A stretch of 64,000 nt of DNA from UBA4246 sp045113695 (GCA_045113695.1 JBGUJG010000040.1:31524-95523); one strand, 5' to 3'. Counted from the first letter of the stretch, positions 1-8,909 are shown. Numbers and translations are program-made. The notes: a model not told the origin generated them from the letters alone.

Positions 1-374
1 TTCTTGCCGATATCCCGGATCACCCGCAGCTGATCGTCTTCATCGTAGATGGTGAAGGACCGCTTGTACCCGAGCTTTTCGATGTCCCGCCGGAGGATCC
101 GCACACAGACGGAGTGGAAGGTGCCGATCCACATGTCCGCCGCTTTTTCGGCGCCGACCAGCTTTTCCACCCGGGTCTGCATCTCCCTGGCGGCCTTGTT
201 GGTGAAGGTCAGCGCCAGGATCCGCCAGGCGGGGACGCCATGCTCCAGTAGGTTGGCGATCCGGCAGGTCAGCGTTCTGGTCTTGCCGCTGCCTGCGCCG
301 GCCAGAATCAGCAGGGGGCCTTCTAGTACGTTGACGGCTTCAAGCTGCTTGGGATTCAACATCGAAAGATCCAT
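1..374 (-). CDS. pcrA: ATP-dependent DNA helicase PcrA/UvrD, N-terminal part (runs off window)
   Basis: Superfamily 1A 3'-5' DNA helicase used in nucleotide excision repair and in clearing recombination and replication intermediates. Only the first 124 codons are in the window; the gene continues beyond base 1. The translation opens MDLSMLNPKQLEAV (Q motif), then a perfect Walker A AGAGSGKT at about residues 25-32, motif Ia ALTFTNKAA and the GTFHS segment, followed by the YDEDDQ stretch seen in PcrA. The ATG at 374 is chosen because AGGAG lies about 8 bases upstream and the Q motif begins 8 residues in. It is divergent from the DUF6062-addB pair. PcrA, UvrD and Rep cannot be separated on this fragment, but PcrA is the usual Firmicutes form. 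Confidence 0.93.
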   Translation of the reverse strand, partial: MDLSMLNPKQLEAVNVLEGPLLILAGAGSGKTRTLTCRIANLLEHGVPAWRILALTFTNKAAREMQTRVEKLVGAEKAADMWIGTFHSVCVRILRRDIEKLGYKRSFTIYDEDDQLRVIRDIGK

Positions 375-435
375 CGTTTCACGCTCCTGTTACTCTGGCT
401 GCGGTCCGTTTTCCGGAAAGCAGTCGACCGTTTCC

Positions 436-441
436 ATTATA
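436..441 (-). promoter_or_regulatory. Probable -10 element for pcrA
   Basis: On the minus strand a TATAAT preceded by GTGTGA lies 62 bases upstream of the pcrA start. No good -35 box sits at the right distance, so this is a partial promoter call. Confidence 0.45.
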
Positions 442-543
442 TCACACTTTTCCGGCTCCGTCCCCGTAATATCAGAAATTTCTTACATTTTTATGCAATT
501 TGATCAGGGGCCGGGAAACAGGGAACGGCCCTTCAGTTTTCCG

Positions 544-573
544 TTGCCTGTCCGGCGTAAACCGTGCTATAAT
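544..573 (+). promoter_or_regulatory. Sigma-A promoter for DUF6062-addB
   Basis: TTGCCT (544-549), 18-base spacer, TATAAT (568-573). The transcript would start near 580, about 25 bases before the ATG at 605. Confidence 0.7.
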
Positions 574-604
574 CAAAGGGATAAAAAACAGATCGGAGGC
601 CGTT

Positions 605-1333
605 ATGAAGGATCATCTGGAAACCGCCCCGGTGTGGGACGCGGTCAGGCAGACGGCGCAGTGCCCCTTCTGCGCGCTCAGGAGCATGATTGAAAAGCAG
701 AGCGTCGAGCGTTTCCTGGGCGGCGCGGTGATGGAACCGGACATCCGGATCCGGACGAACGCCGCGGGCTTCTGTCCTGCCCATCACCGGCTGCTGATGG
801 AACAGAAGGATTATCACGGCTATGCCCTGATGATGGATACCAGGCTCAAAGAAGCCGCCGGCCAGGCGGCGCCGGTCCTTTCCGCCCTGGGGAAGGGAAG
901 CCTCTTCGGGGGCCGGAATACGGACAAGGCGGCCAGAAAGCTGCGGGAAATCACCTCCCGCTGCCTGGTCTGCGAGAGCATGCATGACCATGTGAAAGCC
1001 TACCGGGAAACGTTCTTCCGCCTGTATCAGCAGGACGGGACGTTCAGGGCCGCATTCGCCGCCGGCCACGGCGTCTGCCTGTCAGACCTGCCGGAACTCA
1101 TCGCCGAGGCGGGCAGGCGGCTGTCCGGAGAGAATCAGCGCGGCTTCCTGGAGGCCGTGTCAGAGACGGCGCTCCGGTCGTTTGAAACCGCCCAGGAGGA
1201 TCTGGACGCCCTGTGCAGTTCTTTTCATGTCGGCAGCGAGCACAAGAACAATCCCCGGTGCCGCGGCGCGCTGGAAAGGGCGGTCAATCTGCTGCGCGGC
1301 AGCACCTTTGAAACGGAAGAGATCAGTAAATGA
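605..1333 (+). CDS. DUF6062 family protein, Cys-rich
   Basis: A 242-residue soluble protein of unknown function resembling the DUF6062 family. It begins with a CPFC pair (residues 20-23), then CPAHH near residue 56 and CLVC near residue 119, with a further Cys in a GVCLSDL segment. The spacing of Cys and His suggests a metal site (inference). No signal peptide or membrane segment is visible. ATG 605 is preferred over the longer upstream frame because GGAGG sits 7 bases upstream and the promoter at 544-573 would lie inside a longer gene. Its TGA overlaps the addB ATG as ATGA, so the two are translationally coupled. That coupling is the only functional hint. Confidence 0.8.
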   Translation: MKDHLETAPVWDAVRQTAQCPFCALRSMIEKQSVERFLGGAVMEPDIRIRTNAAGFCPAHHRLLMEQKDYHGYALMMDTRLKEAAGQAAPVLSALGKGSLFGGRNTDKAARKLREITSRCLVCESMHDHVKAYRETFFRLYQQDGTFRAAFAAGHGVCLSDLPELIAEAGRRLSGENQRGFLEAVSETALRSFETAQEDLDALCSSFHVGSEHKNNPRCRGALERAVNLLRGSTFETEEISK

Positions 1334-4300
1334 TTCACTTTTATTTCGGCCGCTCCGGCCAGACCTGGCCCTGCGCGGCCCGGCTCGTCCGGCAGGCGCG
1401 GGACGCGGGAAAGCCTGTCTTTCTGCTGGTGCCCCAGCAGTATACCCTGTCCGCCGAGCGGATGCTGATCCGGCATTTCGGGACGGAAGGTTTTTTTGAC
1501 GTGGACGTACTGTCCCCAGCCCGGCTCAGGTCACGGGTGTTTTCCCGCGCCGGCGGGCCGGACATGATCCGGATCGACAGCCTGGGAAAGGCCATGACGG
1601 TGGCCCGGATCCTGGAAAGGGAAAAGGATCATCTGGTCTACTATGCCTCTGCGGTCGGCCGTCAGGGGCTTTGCGACCGTGTCGGCGCGATGATCTCGGA
1701 GTTCAAGCGCGCCCGGGTCCTGCCGGAGGCGCTGGCGGAATACGCTTCTTCCCTGCCCGAAGGGGCCGGGCGTGACAAACTGACCGACCTGGCCCGTCTT
1801 TATGCCGCCTATGAAGAGAGCCTTTCCGGCCGTTTTGTGGACGGGGAGGACGCCCTGGAAGAGCTGGTCCGCCGGATCCCCCTGTCGGACGAGCTGCGGG
1901 AAGCCCGCCTGATCATCTGCGGCTTTGACGTGCTGACGGAGGAAATGGGCCGGATTGCCCTGGCCCAGGCCGGCAGCGGGCCGGTGGACGTCGTGATGTG
2001 CGGGGATCCGGAGGACGAGGCCTTCGGTCCTGTGACCGAGAGCGTCGGGCGCCTGATGGAAGCCTTCCCTGGGCAGGCGGACATGACCCGGATTCAGGAA
2101 CCGGTTTCCTTTCCGGCGGACATTGCCTTCCTGGAAAAAAACCTGCTCAGCCCGGAGCACGGAACCTACGCCGCCGTTCCGTCCTCTGTCCGCCTGTATG
2201 CGGCGCCTTCCCCGTATGCCGAGGCGCACCATGCGGCCGAAGAGATCCTGTCCCTGTGGCTGCAGGGGGTTCCGTTTTCCTCTGTGACGGTGCTCTGCGG
2301 GACAGAAGAACACTATTTTTCCGTTCTGGATGAAGTGCTGACCGCCTGCCGGATCCCGCATCATCTGAACCGCAAGCTGTCCGCTGACCGCCTGGGCCCG
2401 GCGGCTTTTCTGACCGCCGCACTGGAGGCCGTTGCCGGAGGCTATTATCCGGACGATATGATCCGCCTGATCAAAACGGGCTATCTGCCGGTCACGGAGG
2501 AAGAGGGCTTTCTTCTTGAAAACTACATCCTGGCCTTCGGCATCCGCGGAAACATGTTCCGCAGACCTTTTGCCCGGGGCGGGGATCAGGCGGCGGAGAT
2601 GGAGGCCGTCCGCGCCCGGATGATGGAGCCGCTCGAAACGCTGAGGGAGGGTCTGAAGAACGCCAGGGACGCGGACGAAAGCCTGGGCGTTTTATTCGGG
2701 TTCCTTTCCGGAACCGGCGCCTATGAGAAAATGCTTTCCCAGGCGGATGCGCTGGAACAGGCCGGAAAACCGGAAGAAGCCAGCCAGCTCCGCCAGGTCT
2801 GGAAAACGCTGATGGACCTGCTGGACCAGATGCATGAGCTGGCGGGCGGCAGCCGGATGACAGGCGCGGAAGCGGCCGGGCTGCTGAAGACGGGCCTGGA
2901 GAACGCGGAGCTGTCCGCCCTGCCGCAGAGCGCCGACAGCGTGATCTGCGGGGTGCTGGGCAACGCCGCGCTGACCCGGCCGGACTATCTGTTCGTGATG
3001 GGCCTGAACGACGGGATCCTGAGCCGGGACGACAGCGGCCTGATGACCGAAGAAGAGAAGCTCACGGCGGAAAAGCAGCTGAAGGTCCACCTGTCCCTGG
3101 ACCGGCAGGGCCGTCTGCTTCTGTCCCGGCTGGACGTCTACAAAGCCCTGACAGACGCTGGCAGACGCCTGTACCTGTCCCATGCCCAGGCCCTGCAGGA
3201 CGGTACGGCGCTCAGGCCGCTGGACCTGCTGGGCACCGTCCGCAGGATGTTTCCCGCCCTGGTGGAGGAAGGGGGCGTCACCGCCCCGCAGGGGCCGGCG
3301 CGACCGGTGGCCCTGCTGCCCGCCCTGGAAGGTTTGGGGGAAAAACTGAGAAGCAGTCTGATGACGGAGGAATGGCGGGACGCCTGGCGCTATGTCTGTC
3401 AGAGGGAGCCGGAAAGGGCATCCGCCCTGCTGGACGCCTTCGCCGTCCGGGATCTTCAGGCGCCCCTTCCGCCCGAGGTCTCCCACCAGCTCTTTCTGGA
3501 CCGGGTCACCAGCGTCAACCGGGTGGAGACCTTCGCGGTCTGCCCGTTCAGACATTTCTTTGTGTACGGCCTCAAGCCCAGGCAGCGCGCCGTCTGGAAG
3601 CTTCAGCCGTCCGACACGGGGTCGTTCTATCACCGGGCCATGGAAGGATTTGCCAGGCTCCTGCCCAGCCTGCCGGACTGGCCGAAGGTCACCAGGCAGG
3701 AAGTCGAACAGCTGATGGACAGCGCCGCCCGGGAGGCCATGGACCCGATGATGCAGGGCCTGATGGAGGATTCAGCCCTGCGCCGCTACGATTATCAGCG
3801 TTACCGCCGTCTTTTGTTCCGGGCGGCCTGGACGTTCACCCAGGCGGCCAGGCATTCCGCGTTTCGCCAGCAGATGGGGGACGCCGAGCTCCGATTCGGC
3901 TATGATGACGGCGGCCTGCCCCCGGTCGTGCTGACCCTGTCCGACGGGAGCCGGGTGCTCGTCCGGGGAATCATCGACCGGGTGGAGCGCTGCCAGGGGG
4001 ACGCGGGCCTGTATTTCCGCGTGACCGATTTTAAAATGCCGGATATGAGCCTGGAGCCCTCGAAAATCTTCTGGGGAACGCAGCTGCAGCTGCTGATCTA
4101 TCTGAACGCGGTCATGAATTCACTGGAAGACGGCATTCCGGCAGGGGCATACTATTTCCACCTGGCCGACCCGCTGCTGGCCGATCCGGATAGAAAAGCG
4201 GACATCGAGCGCAAGCTGGCCCAGGCGCTGAGCCTCAAGGGCATCACGCTGCGGGACGCCGCCGTGATCCGCCTGATGGACGACGGAGACCCGCCGCTTT

Positions 4301-4674
4301 CGATGCCTTCCCTGATCAGGGCGGACGGGGATTTCCTCAAAAACAGGCAGCTGGCCACGCTGGAAGAAATGCGCCGGCTGATGGAACATGCCAGGAAAGC
4401 GGCTTCGGTCATGGCGGAAAAGATCCGTCAGGGGGTCATCTGCGCCGCTCCGCTGGTCCTGCCGGGCCAGGAGAGCCCGTGCGTGCGCTGCGCCATGCGG
4501 GAGGTCTGCCGCAGCCAGGCGCCGGACAGCGCGGTGATGCCCCGACAGGGCGGCGAGCTGACCTTCGATGAGCTGATCGGGAAGGTTTCCCTGGGGGAAA
4601 CGCCGGACTATTTCGGCCCGGAGCGTCCGAACGGGGCTGTGAGCAGAGCCGGGCAGGCTCATGAGGAGGGGTAA
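1330..4674 (+). CDS. addB: ATP-dependent helicase/nuclease subunit B (AddB), degenerate Walker A
   Basis: AddB partners with AddA to process double-strand breaks for recombination. This 1114-residue protein has the AddB layout: a UvrD-like N half and a C-terminal RecB-like nuclease. Nuclease signatures are H768 (FYHRAME), D883 (GIIDRVE), D900-x-K902 (TDFK) and QLQLLIY (918-924). The iron-sulfur cysteines of the family are present as C738 (CPFRHF) and C1051, C1054 and C1060 (CVRCAMREVC). The nuclease domain therefore looks active. The P-loop is not normal: residues 7-13 read GRSGQTW where AddB usually has GRSGSGKT, so the lysine is absent. The start overlaps the preceding stop (ATGA). No addA follows, although addB-addA pairing is usual in Firmicutes; it may lie elsewhere. 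Confidence 0.93.
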   Translation: MIHFYFGRSGQTWPCAARLVRQARDAGKPVFLLVPQQYTLSAERMLIRHFGTEGFFDVDVLSPARLRSRVFSRAGGPDMIRIDSLGKAMTVARILEREKDHLVYYASAVGRQGLCDRVGAMISEFKRARVLPEALAEYASSLPEGAGRDKLTDLARLYAAYEESLSGRFVDGEDALEELVRRIPLSDELREARLIICGFDVLTEEMGRIALAQAGSGPVDVVMCGDPEDEAFGPVTESVGRLMEAFPGQADMTRIQEPVSFPADIAFLEKNLLSPEHGTYAAVPSSVRLYAAPSPYAEAHHAAEEILSLWLQGVPFSSVTVLCGTEEHYFSVLDEVLTACRIPHHLNRKLSADRLGPAAFLTAALEAVAGGYYPDDMIRLIKTGYLPVTEEEGFLLENYILAFGIRGNMFRRPFARGGDQAAEMEAVRARMMEPLETLREGLKNARDADESLGVLFGFLSGTGAYEKMLSQADALEQAGKPEEASQLRQVWKTLMDLLDQMHELAGGSRMTGAEAAGLLKTGLENAELSALPQSADSVICGVLGNAALTRPDYLFVMGLNDGILSRDDSGLMTEEEKLTAEKQLKVHLSLDRQGRLLLSRLDVYKALTDAGRRLYLSHAQALQDGTALRPLDLLGTVRRMFPALVEEGGVTAPQGPARPVALLPALEGLGEKLRSSLMTEEWRDAWRYVCQREPERASALLDAFAVRDLQAPLPPEVSHQLFLDRVTSVNRVETFAVCPFRHFFVYGLKPRQRAVWKLQPSDTGSFYHRAMEGFARLLPSLPDWPKVTRQEVEQLMDSAAREAMDPMMQGLMEDSALRRYDYQRYRRLLFRAAWTFTQAARHSAFRQQMGDAELRFGYDDGGLPPVVLTLSDGSRVLVRGIIDRVERCQGDAGLYFRVTDFKMPDMSLEPSKIFWGTQLQLLIYLNAVMNSLEDGIPAGAYYFHLADPLLADPDRKADIERKLAQALSLKGITLRDAAVIRLMDDGDPPLSMPSLIRADGDFLKNRQLATLEEMRRLMEHARKAASVMAEKIRQGVICAAPLVLPGQESPCVRCAMREVCRSQAPDSAVMPRQGGELTFDELIGKVSLGETPDYFGPERPNGAVSRAGQAHEEG

Positions 4675-4691
4675 ATAATTTTTCCTTCCCG

Positions 4692-4720
4692 TTGCAAATC
4701 AGCCGGGCGGAAGGTATAAT
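4692..4720 (+). promoter_or_regulatory. Sigma-A promoter for the 4756 gene and ppk1
   Basis: TTGCAA (4692-4697), exact 17-base spacer, consensus TATAAT (4715-4720), just downstream of the addB stop. Confidence 0.8.
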
Positions 4721-4755
4721 AGTTCGCGACAGAAAACTGGTGGGAGAAGGAAGGC

Positions 4756-5847
4756 ATGGGCAGGCAGTACGCTGATCCGATTTTTGCACGGGAGAAGATC
4801 CGGCGCCGCCGCAGAGGTCCGGCGGTGGCGCTGCTGCTGACGGTCATCCTGGTCACCGCGGCGGCGCTGGTCAACGGGTTTATCAACCGGCAGGTACAGC
4901 TGATCCGCCAGTCCGTGACGATACCGTCCCTGTCCTCCTCGCTGGAGGGTTTTAAAATCCTGCATATCAGCGACCTGCACGGCGCCTCCTTCGGCCACGG
5001 CCAGGAGGGCATCGAGGCGGCCATCAAGTCGCTGCGGTATCACGCCGTCGTCATCAGCGGGGACAGCCTTTCCCCGGAAGGAAACGACGCCCAGCTGATG
5101 GAGCTGATCACGCTGATCGGCCGGAGCGTGCCGGTCTTTCTGGCGGCCGGAGACGAGGACCCGCCCCCGATCGTGTCTGTCCCGCACGCGGGCGATTCCG
5201 CCAAGGCGGAGTATATTCAGCGGGCCGAAAGCTTCGGTGCCGTCTATCTGGACGCGCCGTACGAGATTCAGGTGGGAAAATCCGTCCTCTGGTTCTGTCC
5301 GGCGCCTGTCTACGATATGGATGTGGACAATTCCCGCCGCTCCATGCAGGACAGTCAGCGGCAGCTGCTGAATCAGCCGGATTCCACGGAGAAAAGCGCG
5401 GCCCTCCAGGCGGTTGAATACTGGCTGGACCGGATCGACCGGACGGAGGAAGCCCTGCGGCGGATGAAGAGCGGGGACTTCAAAATCTGCGTGACCCATG
5501 TGCCGTATTCGCAGGACGGCCTGGCCGAACTGCGCTACAGCGAGGCGGACGGGCTGCGCAACAACGCAAAACCGGTATCCCTGGTCCTGGCCGGGCATTA
5601 CAACAACGGCCAGTTCCTTCTGCCGCCGGCAGGGCCGGTCTGTATCCCGGGCTCCGTCGGCCTGTACGGGCAGGACAGGTGGTTTCCCGGCGGGAAGGGG
5701 CTGAGCGGGCTGAACACGCTGTACGGGATTTCCCAGTATATCAGCCCGGGCCTGGGCGCCGCCCGTGTGTACAGCCCCTGGTCCATCCGTTTTATGAACC
5801 CGCCGGCCGTGACGCTGATCACCCTGACCAGCAAGCTGGTTGACTGA
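4756..5847 (+). CDS. Membrane-anchored metallophosphoesterase-like protein with altered metal site
   Basis: A 363-residue protein with a basic N-terminus, one membrane helix (about 23-42) and an extracytoplasmic calcineurin-type phosphoesterase domain (YkuE-like). The first metal motif DLH (D73, H75) and the GD of motif 2 (G102-D103) are intact, as is THVP (H248). Two other motifs are not: the GNH[DE] position reads GDED (132-135), so the Asn and His are gone, and the terminal GHxH reads GHYN (280-283), losing one His. It may bind metal differently or be catalytically impaired (inference). GGAGAAGGAA precedes the ATG. The gene is 23 bases ahead of ppk1 and probably cotranscribed. Confidence 0.8.
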   Translation: MGRQYADPIFAREKIRRRRRGPAVALLLTVILVTAAALVNGFINRQVQLIRQSVTIPSLSSSLEGFKILHISDLHGASFGHGQEGIEAAIKSLRYHAVVISGDSLSPEGNDAQLMELITLIGRSVPVFLAAGDEDPPPIVSVPHAGDSAKAEYIQRAESFGAVYLDAPYEIQVGKSVLWFCPAPVYDMDVDNSRRSMQDSQRQLLNQPDSTEKSAALQAVEYWLDRIDRTEEALRRMKSGDFKICVTHVPYSQDGLAELRYSEADGLRNNAKPVSLVLAGHYNNGQFLLPPAGPVCIPGSVGLYGQDRWFPGGKGLSGLNTLYGISQYISPGLGAARVYSPWSIRFMNPPAVTLITLTSKLVD

Positions 5848-5870
5848 GAACAACAAAAGGACGGTTATTC

Positions 5871-7913
5871 ATGAAGAAGAGATACTTCAACCGTGAGCTC
5901 AGCTGGATCCGTTTCAACCGCCGCTGCCTGGAGGAAGCGGCCAATCCGGATAATCCGCTGCTGGAGAAGGGAAAATTCATTTCCATCTGCGAAAGCAACC
6001 TGGACGAGTTCTTCATGGTCCGGGTCGGCTCACTGGAGCGGGAGATCACCACCGGCAGCACCAAGACCGATATTTCCGGCATGACCCCATACGAGCAGCT
6101 GACGCAGATCGGGCTGGAAGTCCGCCAGCAGATCGCCCGGCAATACCAGATCCTCAACGAAATGTATCTGCCGGATCTGAAAAAGGCCGGGATTGTCTTT
6201 CTGCGCTTTCAGGAGCTGAACGAAGCGCAGCTGGCTTTCGCGCGGGACTTTTTTGACCGGGAGGTCGCCCCGCTGCTGACGCCGTACGCGATCGATCCGC
6301 GCAGGCCTTTCCCGCTGCTGGCCCCCAAATGCCTTCACCTGGCCATGCTGCTGCCGCAGAAAAACGCCGGCGCTTCCCTGCGCTTCAGCCTCATGCCGGT
6401 GCCCAAGAACCTCAAACGCTGCGTGCCCCTGCCGGCTCAGGAAGGCCGGGGCACGTTTATCCTGCTGGAAGACCTGATCGTCGGCTGCGCGGAAAAGGTG
6501 CTCGGCGTCCGGCCGGTCTGCGCCCAGCCTTTCCGGCTGACCCGGAATCAGGATTTCTACTACAACGATTCCAACGCGGATACCCTGATCAGCGAAATGA
6601 AGCGGAACCTCAAGAAGCGCAAGTTCGGCCAGATCGTCCGCCTGGAGATCCCGGACAGCTTTGACAACCGCCTGCTGCTGCTGCTCAAAAAATACCTGGG
6701 CGTCGCCAACCGCGCCATTTTCCGGATCCCCGGCCCCATTGACCCGACTTATTTCATGAAGCAGATTTCCTCTCTGGAGGGCTGCGGCGACCTGTGCTTC
6801 GCGCCATTCACAGCCCATCTGGACGAACAGCTCAAACAGGGGATGGATATGTTTGAGCGGATCCGGGAGGGGGATCTGTTTTTCCATCATCCGTATGATT
6901 CCTTTGATGCGGTCATCCGTTTCCTGAAGGCCGCGGCGGACGATGAGGACGTGCTGGCCATCAAGCAGACCCTCTACCGCGTCAGCGGCAGGAGCCAGAT
7001 CGTCGACGCCCTTGTCCGTGCGGCCCAAAACGGCAAGCAGGTCACCGTGCTGGTGGAGATCCGCGCCCGTTTCGACGAGGAAAACAACATCAACTGGTGC
7101 GATTCCCTCGAAAAAGCCGGCTGCCACGTGATCTACGGCGTACCCAATTTCAAATGCCACAGCAAGATCACCCTGGTGCTCCGCCGGGAAAGCGGCAGCC
7201 TGCGCCGCTACGTGCATCTGGGCACAGGGAATTATAACGACGTGACGGCAAGCCTGTATACCGATATGGGCCTGCTGACGGCGGACGAAGTCATCGGGGA
7301 GGACGCGGGAGCGTTTTTCAATATGGTGACCGGCTATACGGAGAATTCTTCCCTGACCAAGCTGGTCGCCTCGCCCGACGATATCCGGGACAAACTGACC
7401 GACCTGATCGACGAGGAGATCGAGAACGCCGAAAAGGGCCTGATCTCCGGCATCACCATCAAATGCAACGGCTGCACCGATAAAAAGATCATCAACCGCC
7501 TGTACAGGGCGGCCGACAGCGGCGTGCCGATCACGATGATCGTGCGCGGCCCCTGCTGTCTGTCCATCAAGGGGCGGGACAACATTCAGATCCGTTCGAT
7601 TGTCGGCCGTTTTCTCGAGCATGCCCGATGCTATCTGTTCTGCCATGAGGGCGACCCGGTGATCTACCTGTCCAGCGCCGACCTGATGACCCGCAACCTC
7701 GACAAGCGGATCGAGCTGATGTTCCCGGTGGAGAACGAGGCGATCCGGCAGCGGATCCAGCGGGATATCCTCTTTGAGATTCAGGATAACGCCAAGGCGT
7801 GGATTCTGCAGGAAGACGGGGAATACCGGCGGGCCGACAGGACGGAGCCGGTCCAGAACGCGCAGGAAAGCAACATTTTTGCGGTTGACAATTCTTATTC
7901 GGGAGAATTATAA
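5871..7913 (+). CDS. ppk1: Polyphosphate kinase 1
   Basis: Reversibly transfers the gamma phosphate of ATP to a polyphosphate chain through a phosphohistidine. The 680-residue length and the N-terminus YFNRELSWIRFN are typical of PPK1. The two conserved histidines are visible: H430 in FKCHSKITL (the autophosphorylated His of the family) and H584 in RFLEHARCY. The phospholipase D-like halves are recognisable by LGTGNYND and SSADLMTRNLDKRIE. It follows the phosphoesterase-like gene by 23 bases. Its last codons contain the -35 and -10 of the next transcription unit; the TAA stop is part of the TATAAT. Confidence 0.96.
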   Translation: MKKRYFNRELSWIRFNRRCLEEAANPDNPLLEKGKFISICESNLDEFFMVRVGSLEREITTGSTKTDISGMTPYEQLTQIGLEVRQQIARQYQILNEMYLPDLKKAGIVFLRFQELNEAQLAFARDFFDREVAPLLTPYAIDPRRPFPLLAPKCLHLAMLLPQKNAGASLRFSLMPVPKNLKRCVPLPAQEGRGTFILLEDLIVGCAEKVLGVRPVCAQPFRLTRNQDFYYNDSNADTLISEMKRNLKKRKFGQIVRLEIPDSFDNRLLLLLKKYLGVANRAIFRIPGPIDPTYFMKQISSLEGCGDLCFAPFTAHLDEQLKQGMDMFERIREGDLFFHHPYDSFDAVIRFLKAAADDEDVLAIKQTLYRVSGRSQIVDALVRAAQNGKQVTVLVEIRARFDEENNINWCDSLEKAGCHVIYGVPNFKCHSKITLVLRRESGSLRRYVHLGTGNYNDVTASLYTDMGLLTADEVIGEDAGAFFNMVTGYTENSSLTKLVASPDDIRDKLTDLIDEEIENAEKGLISGITIKCNGCTDKKIINRLYRAADSGVPITMIVRGPCCLSIKGRDNIQIRSIVGRFLEHARCYLFCHEGDPVIYLSSADLMTRNLDKRIELMFPVENEAIRQRIQRDILFEIQDNAKAWILQEDGEYRRADRTEPVQNAQESNIFAVDNSYSGEL

Positions 7914-7914
7914 T
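7885..7914 (+). promoter_or_regulatory. Sigma-A promoter of the cysE-cysS T-box transcript, inside ppk1
   Basis: Consensus TTGACA (7885-7890), 18-base spacer, consensus TATAAT (7909-7914). The -10 box overlaps the ppk1 stop codon. Transcription would start near 7920, at the base of the T-box stem I. Confidence 0.85.
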
Positions 7915-7916
7915 AT

Positions 7917-8128
7917 CCATATGCCGTGAAGGAGAAAAAATTCCTTTCACCGCTGCCGCCAAGAGAGGGCCGCCCGCTGGCTGGGAGGCTGCCCGCGGCA
8001 GGAAGGAAAGTGCGCTCCGGAGCATGGGCGGAGGAAATGCCGCCCCGCTGGCCGCGTTACCGGCCGACCGGTATTCTTTAAGTGGATGCAAGCTTTGAGC
8101 CTGTCTTAAAAAGTCAGGCTTTTTTCTT
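7917..8128 (+). ncRNA. T-box leader, cysteine specific
   Basis: Transcription-attenuating tRNA sensor upstream of cysE-cysS. Stem I base: CCAT-GC and GGAG (7917-7934) pair with CTCC and GC-ATGG (8015-8027), leaving a GA-type internal loop as in T-box k-turns. The specifier loop reads GGAAAG-TGC, with the Cys codon UGC at 8011-8013. A distal arm is formed by CTGCCGC (7953-7959) and GCGGCAG (7995-8001). A CCGCGTTACCGG segment follows. The acceptor-binding bulge reads TGGA (8083-8086); its last A matches the U73 discriminator of tRNA-Cys. TTTAAG (8077-8082) can pair with CTTAAA (8105-8110) as an antiterminator that excludes the terminator. The bulge is not canonical: TGGATGC rather than TGGNACC. 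Confidence 0.82.
8098..8125 (+). terminator. T-box attenuator hairpin
   Basis: AGCCTG (8098-8103) pairs with CAGGCT (8115-8120), with an inner CTT/AAG helix, followed by a T run (8120-8125). Located 116 bases before cysE; read-through would need the antiterminator form. Confidence 0.85.
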
Positions 8129-8240
8129 TCATCATGATTTGTATCTGATCCATATGCGGACGGGCACGGATCAGGGGAGAACCAGTATCAGCCGCCGGTT
8201 CCGGCAGACAGGCGCCGGCCGGACCGCAGCAGGAGGCATC

Positions 8241-8909
8241 ATGTTCCGTACGCTGAAGGAAGACATCGAAACGGTCCTTTCCAGGGACCCGGCCGCGCAC
8301 AGCAGGTGGGAAGTCCTGCTGTGCTATCCGGGGGTCAAGGCGATCCGCAGCCACCGGCGGGCCCACCGGGCCTATGAAAAGGGCCATATCATCTACGCGC
8401 GCTGGATCAGCCAGCGGGCCAGACGCCGCACCGGGATCGAGATCCACCCCGGAGCGGTCATCGGAAAGCGCCTGTTTATCGACCACGGCTCCGGCGTCGT
8501 CATCGGGGAAACGACGGTGATCGGAGATGATGTGACCCTGTATCAGGGGGTTACCCTCGGCGGCACCGGCAAGGATACCGGCAAACGCCACCCGACGATC
8601 GGCAGCCATGTGACGGTCGGCGCCGGGGCAAAGGTGCTCGGGCCGATTACCCTGGGGGATCACGTGAAGGTCGGCGCCGGGGCCATCGTGCTGCGTGACG
8701 TGCCGGATCACTGTACCGTGGTCGGCAACCCCGGCCGCATCGTTCGGCAGAAGGGCAAAGCACCGGAGATCGATCTGGAGCACGGCAACCTGCCCGATCC
8801 GGTGCTCGAACGTTTCAACCAGCTTTCCGCCCGCGTCGCCGCGCTGGAAAAGCAATGCGCCATGAATGAAGTCCGACAGGAGGTAGACGAAAATGAAAGT
8901 GTACAATGA
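8241..8909 (+). CDS. cysE: Serine O-acetyltransferase
   Basis: Makes O-acetylserine from serine and acetyl-CoA, the carbon skeleton for cysteine. The 222-residue protein has an N-terminal helical part and a left-handed beta-helix of hexapeptide repeats, with HPGAVIGKRLFIDHGSGVVIG and TLGGTGKDTGKRHPTIG typical of CysE (the catalytic Asp-His pair lies in FIDHG). The C-terminal tail is longer than in many Firmicutes CysE proteins and ends in a charged helix. ATG 8241 follows AGGAGG by 4 bases; the upstream in-frame extension overlaps the T-box terminator and is rejected. It overlaps cysS by 17 bases, so the pair is coupled. Regulated by the Cys T-box. Confidence 0.95.
   Translation: MFRTLKEDIETVLSRDPAAHSRWEVLLCYPGVKAIRSHRRAHRAYEKGHIIYARWISQRARRRTGIEIHPGAVIGKRLFIDHGSGVVIGETTVIGDDVTLYQGVTLGGTGKDTGKRHPTIGSHVTVGAGAKVLGPITLGDHVKVGAGAIVLRDVPDHCTVVGNPGRIVRQKGKAPEIDLEHGNLPDPVLERFNQLSARVAALEKQCAMNEVRQEVDENESVQ

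Noticed and set aside
8001..8030. Similarity to the GAGGAAAGUCC region of RNase P RNA
   Set aside because: Only a few bases agree; the surrounding fold, the UGC specifier and the terminator fit a T-box instead.
8082..8240. N-terminal extension of cysE from an upstream ATG
   Set aside because: It overlaps the T-box bulge and terminator and is not part of CysE proteins; AGGAGG precedes the internal ATG.
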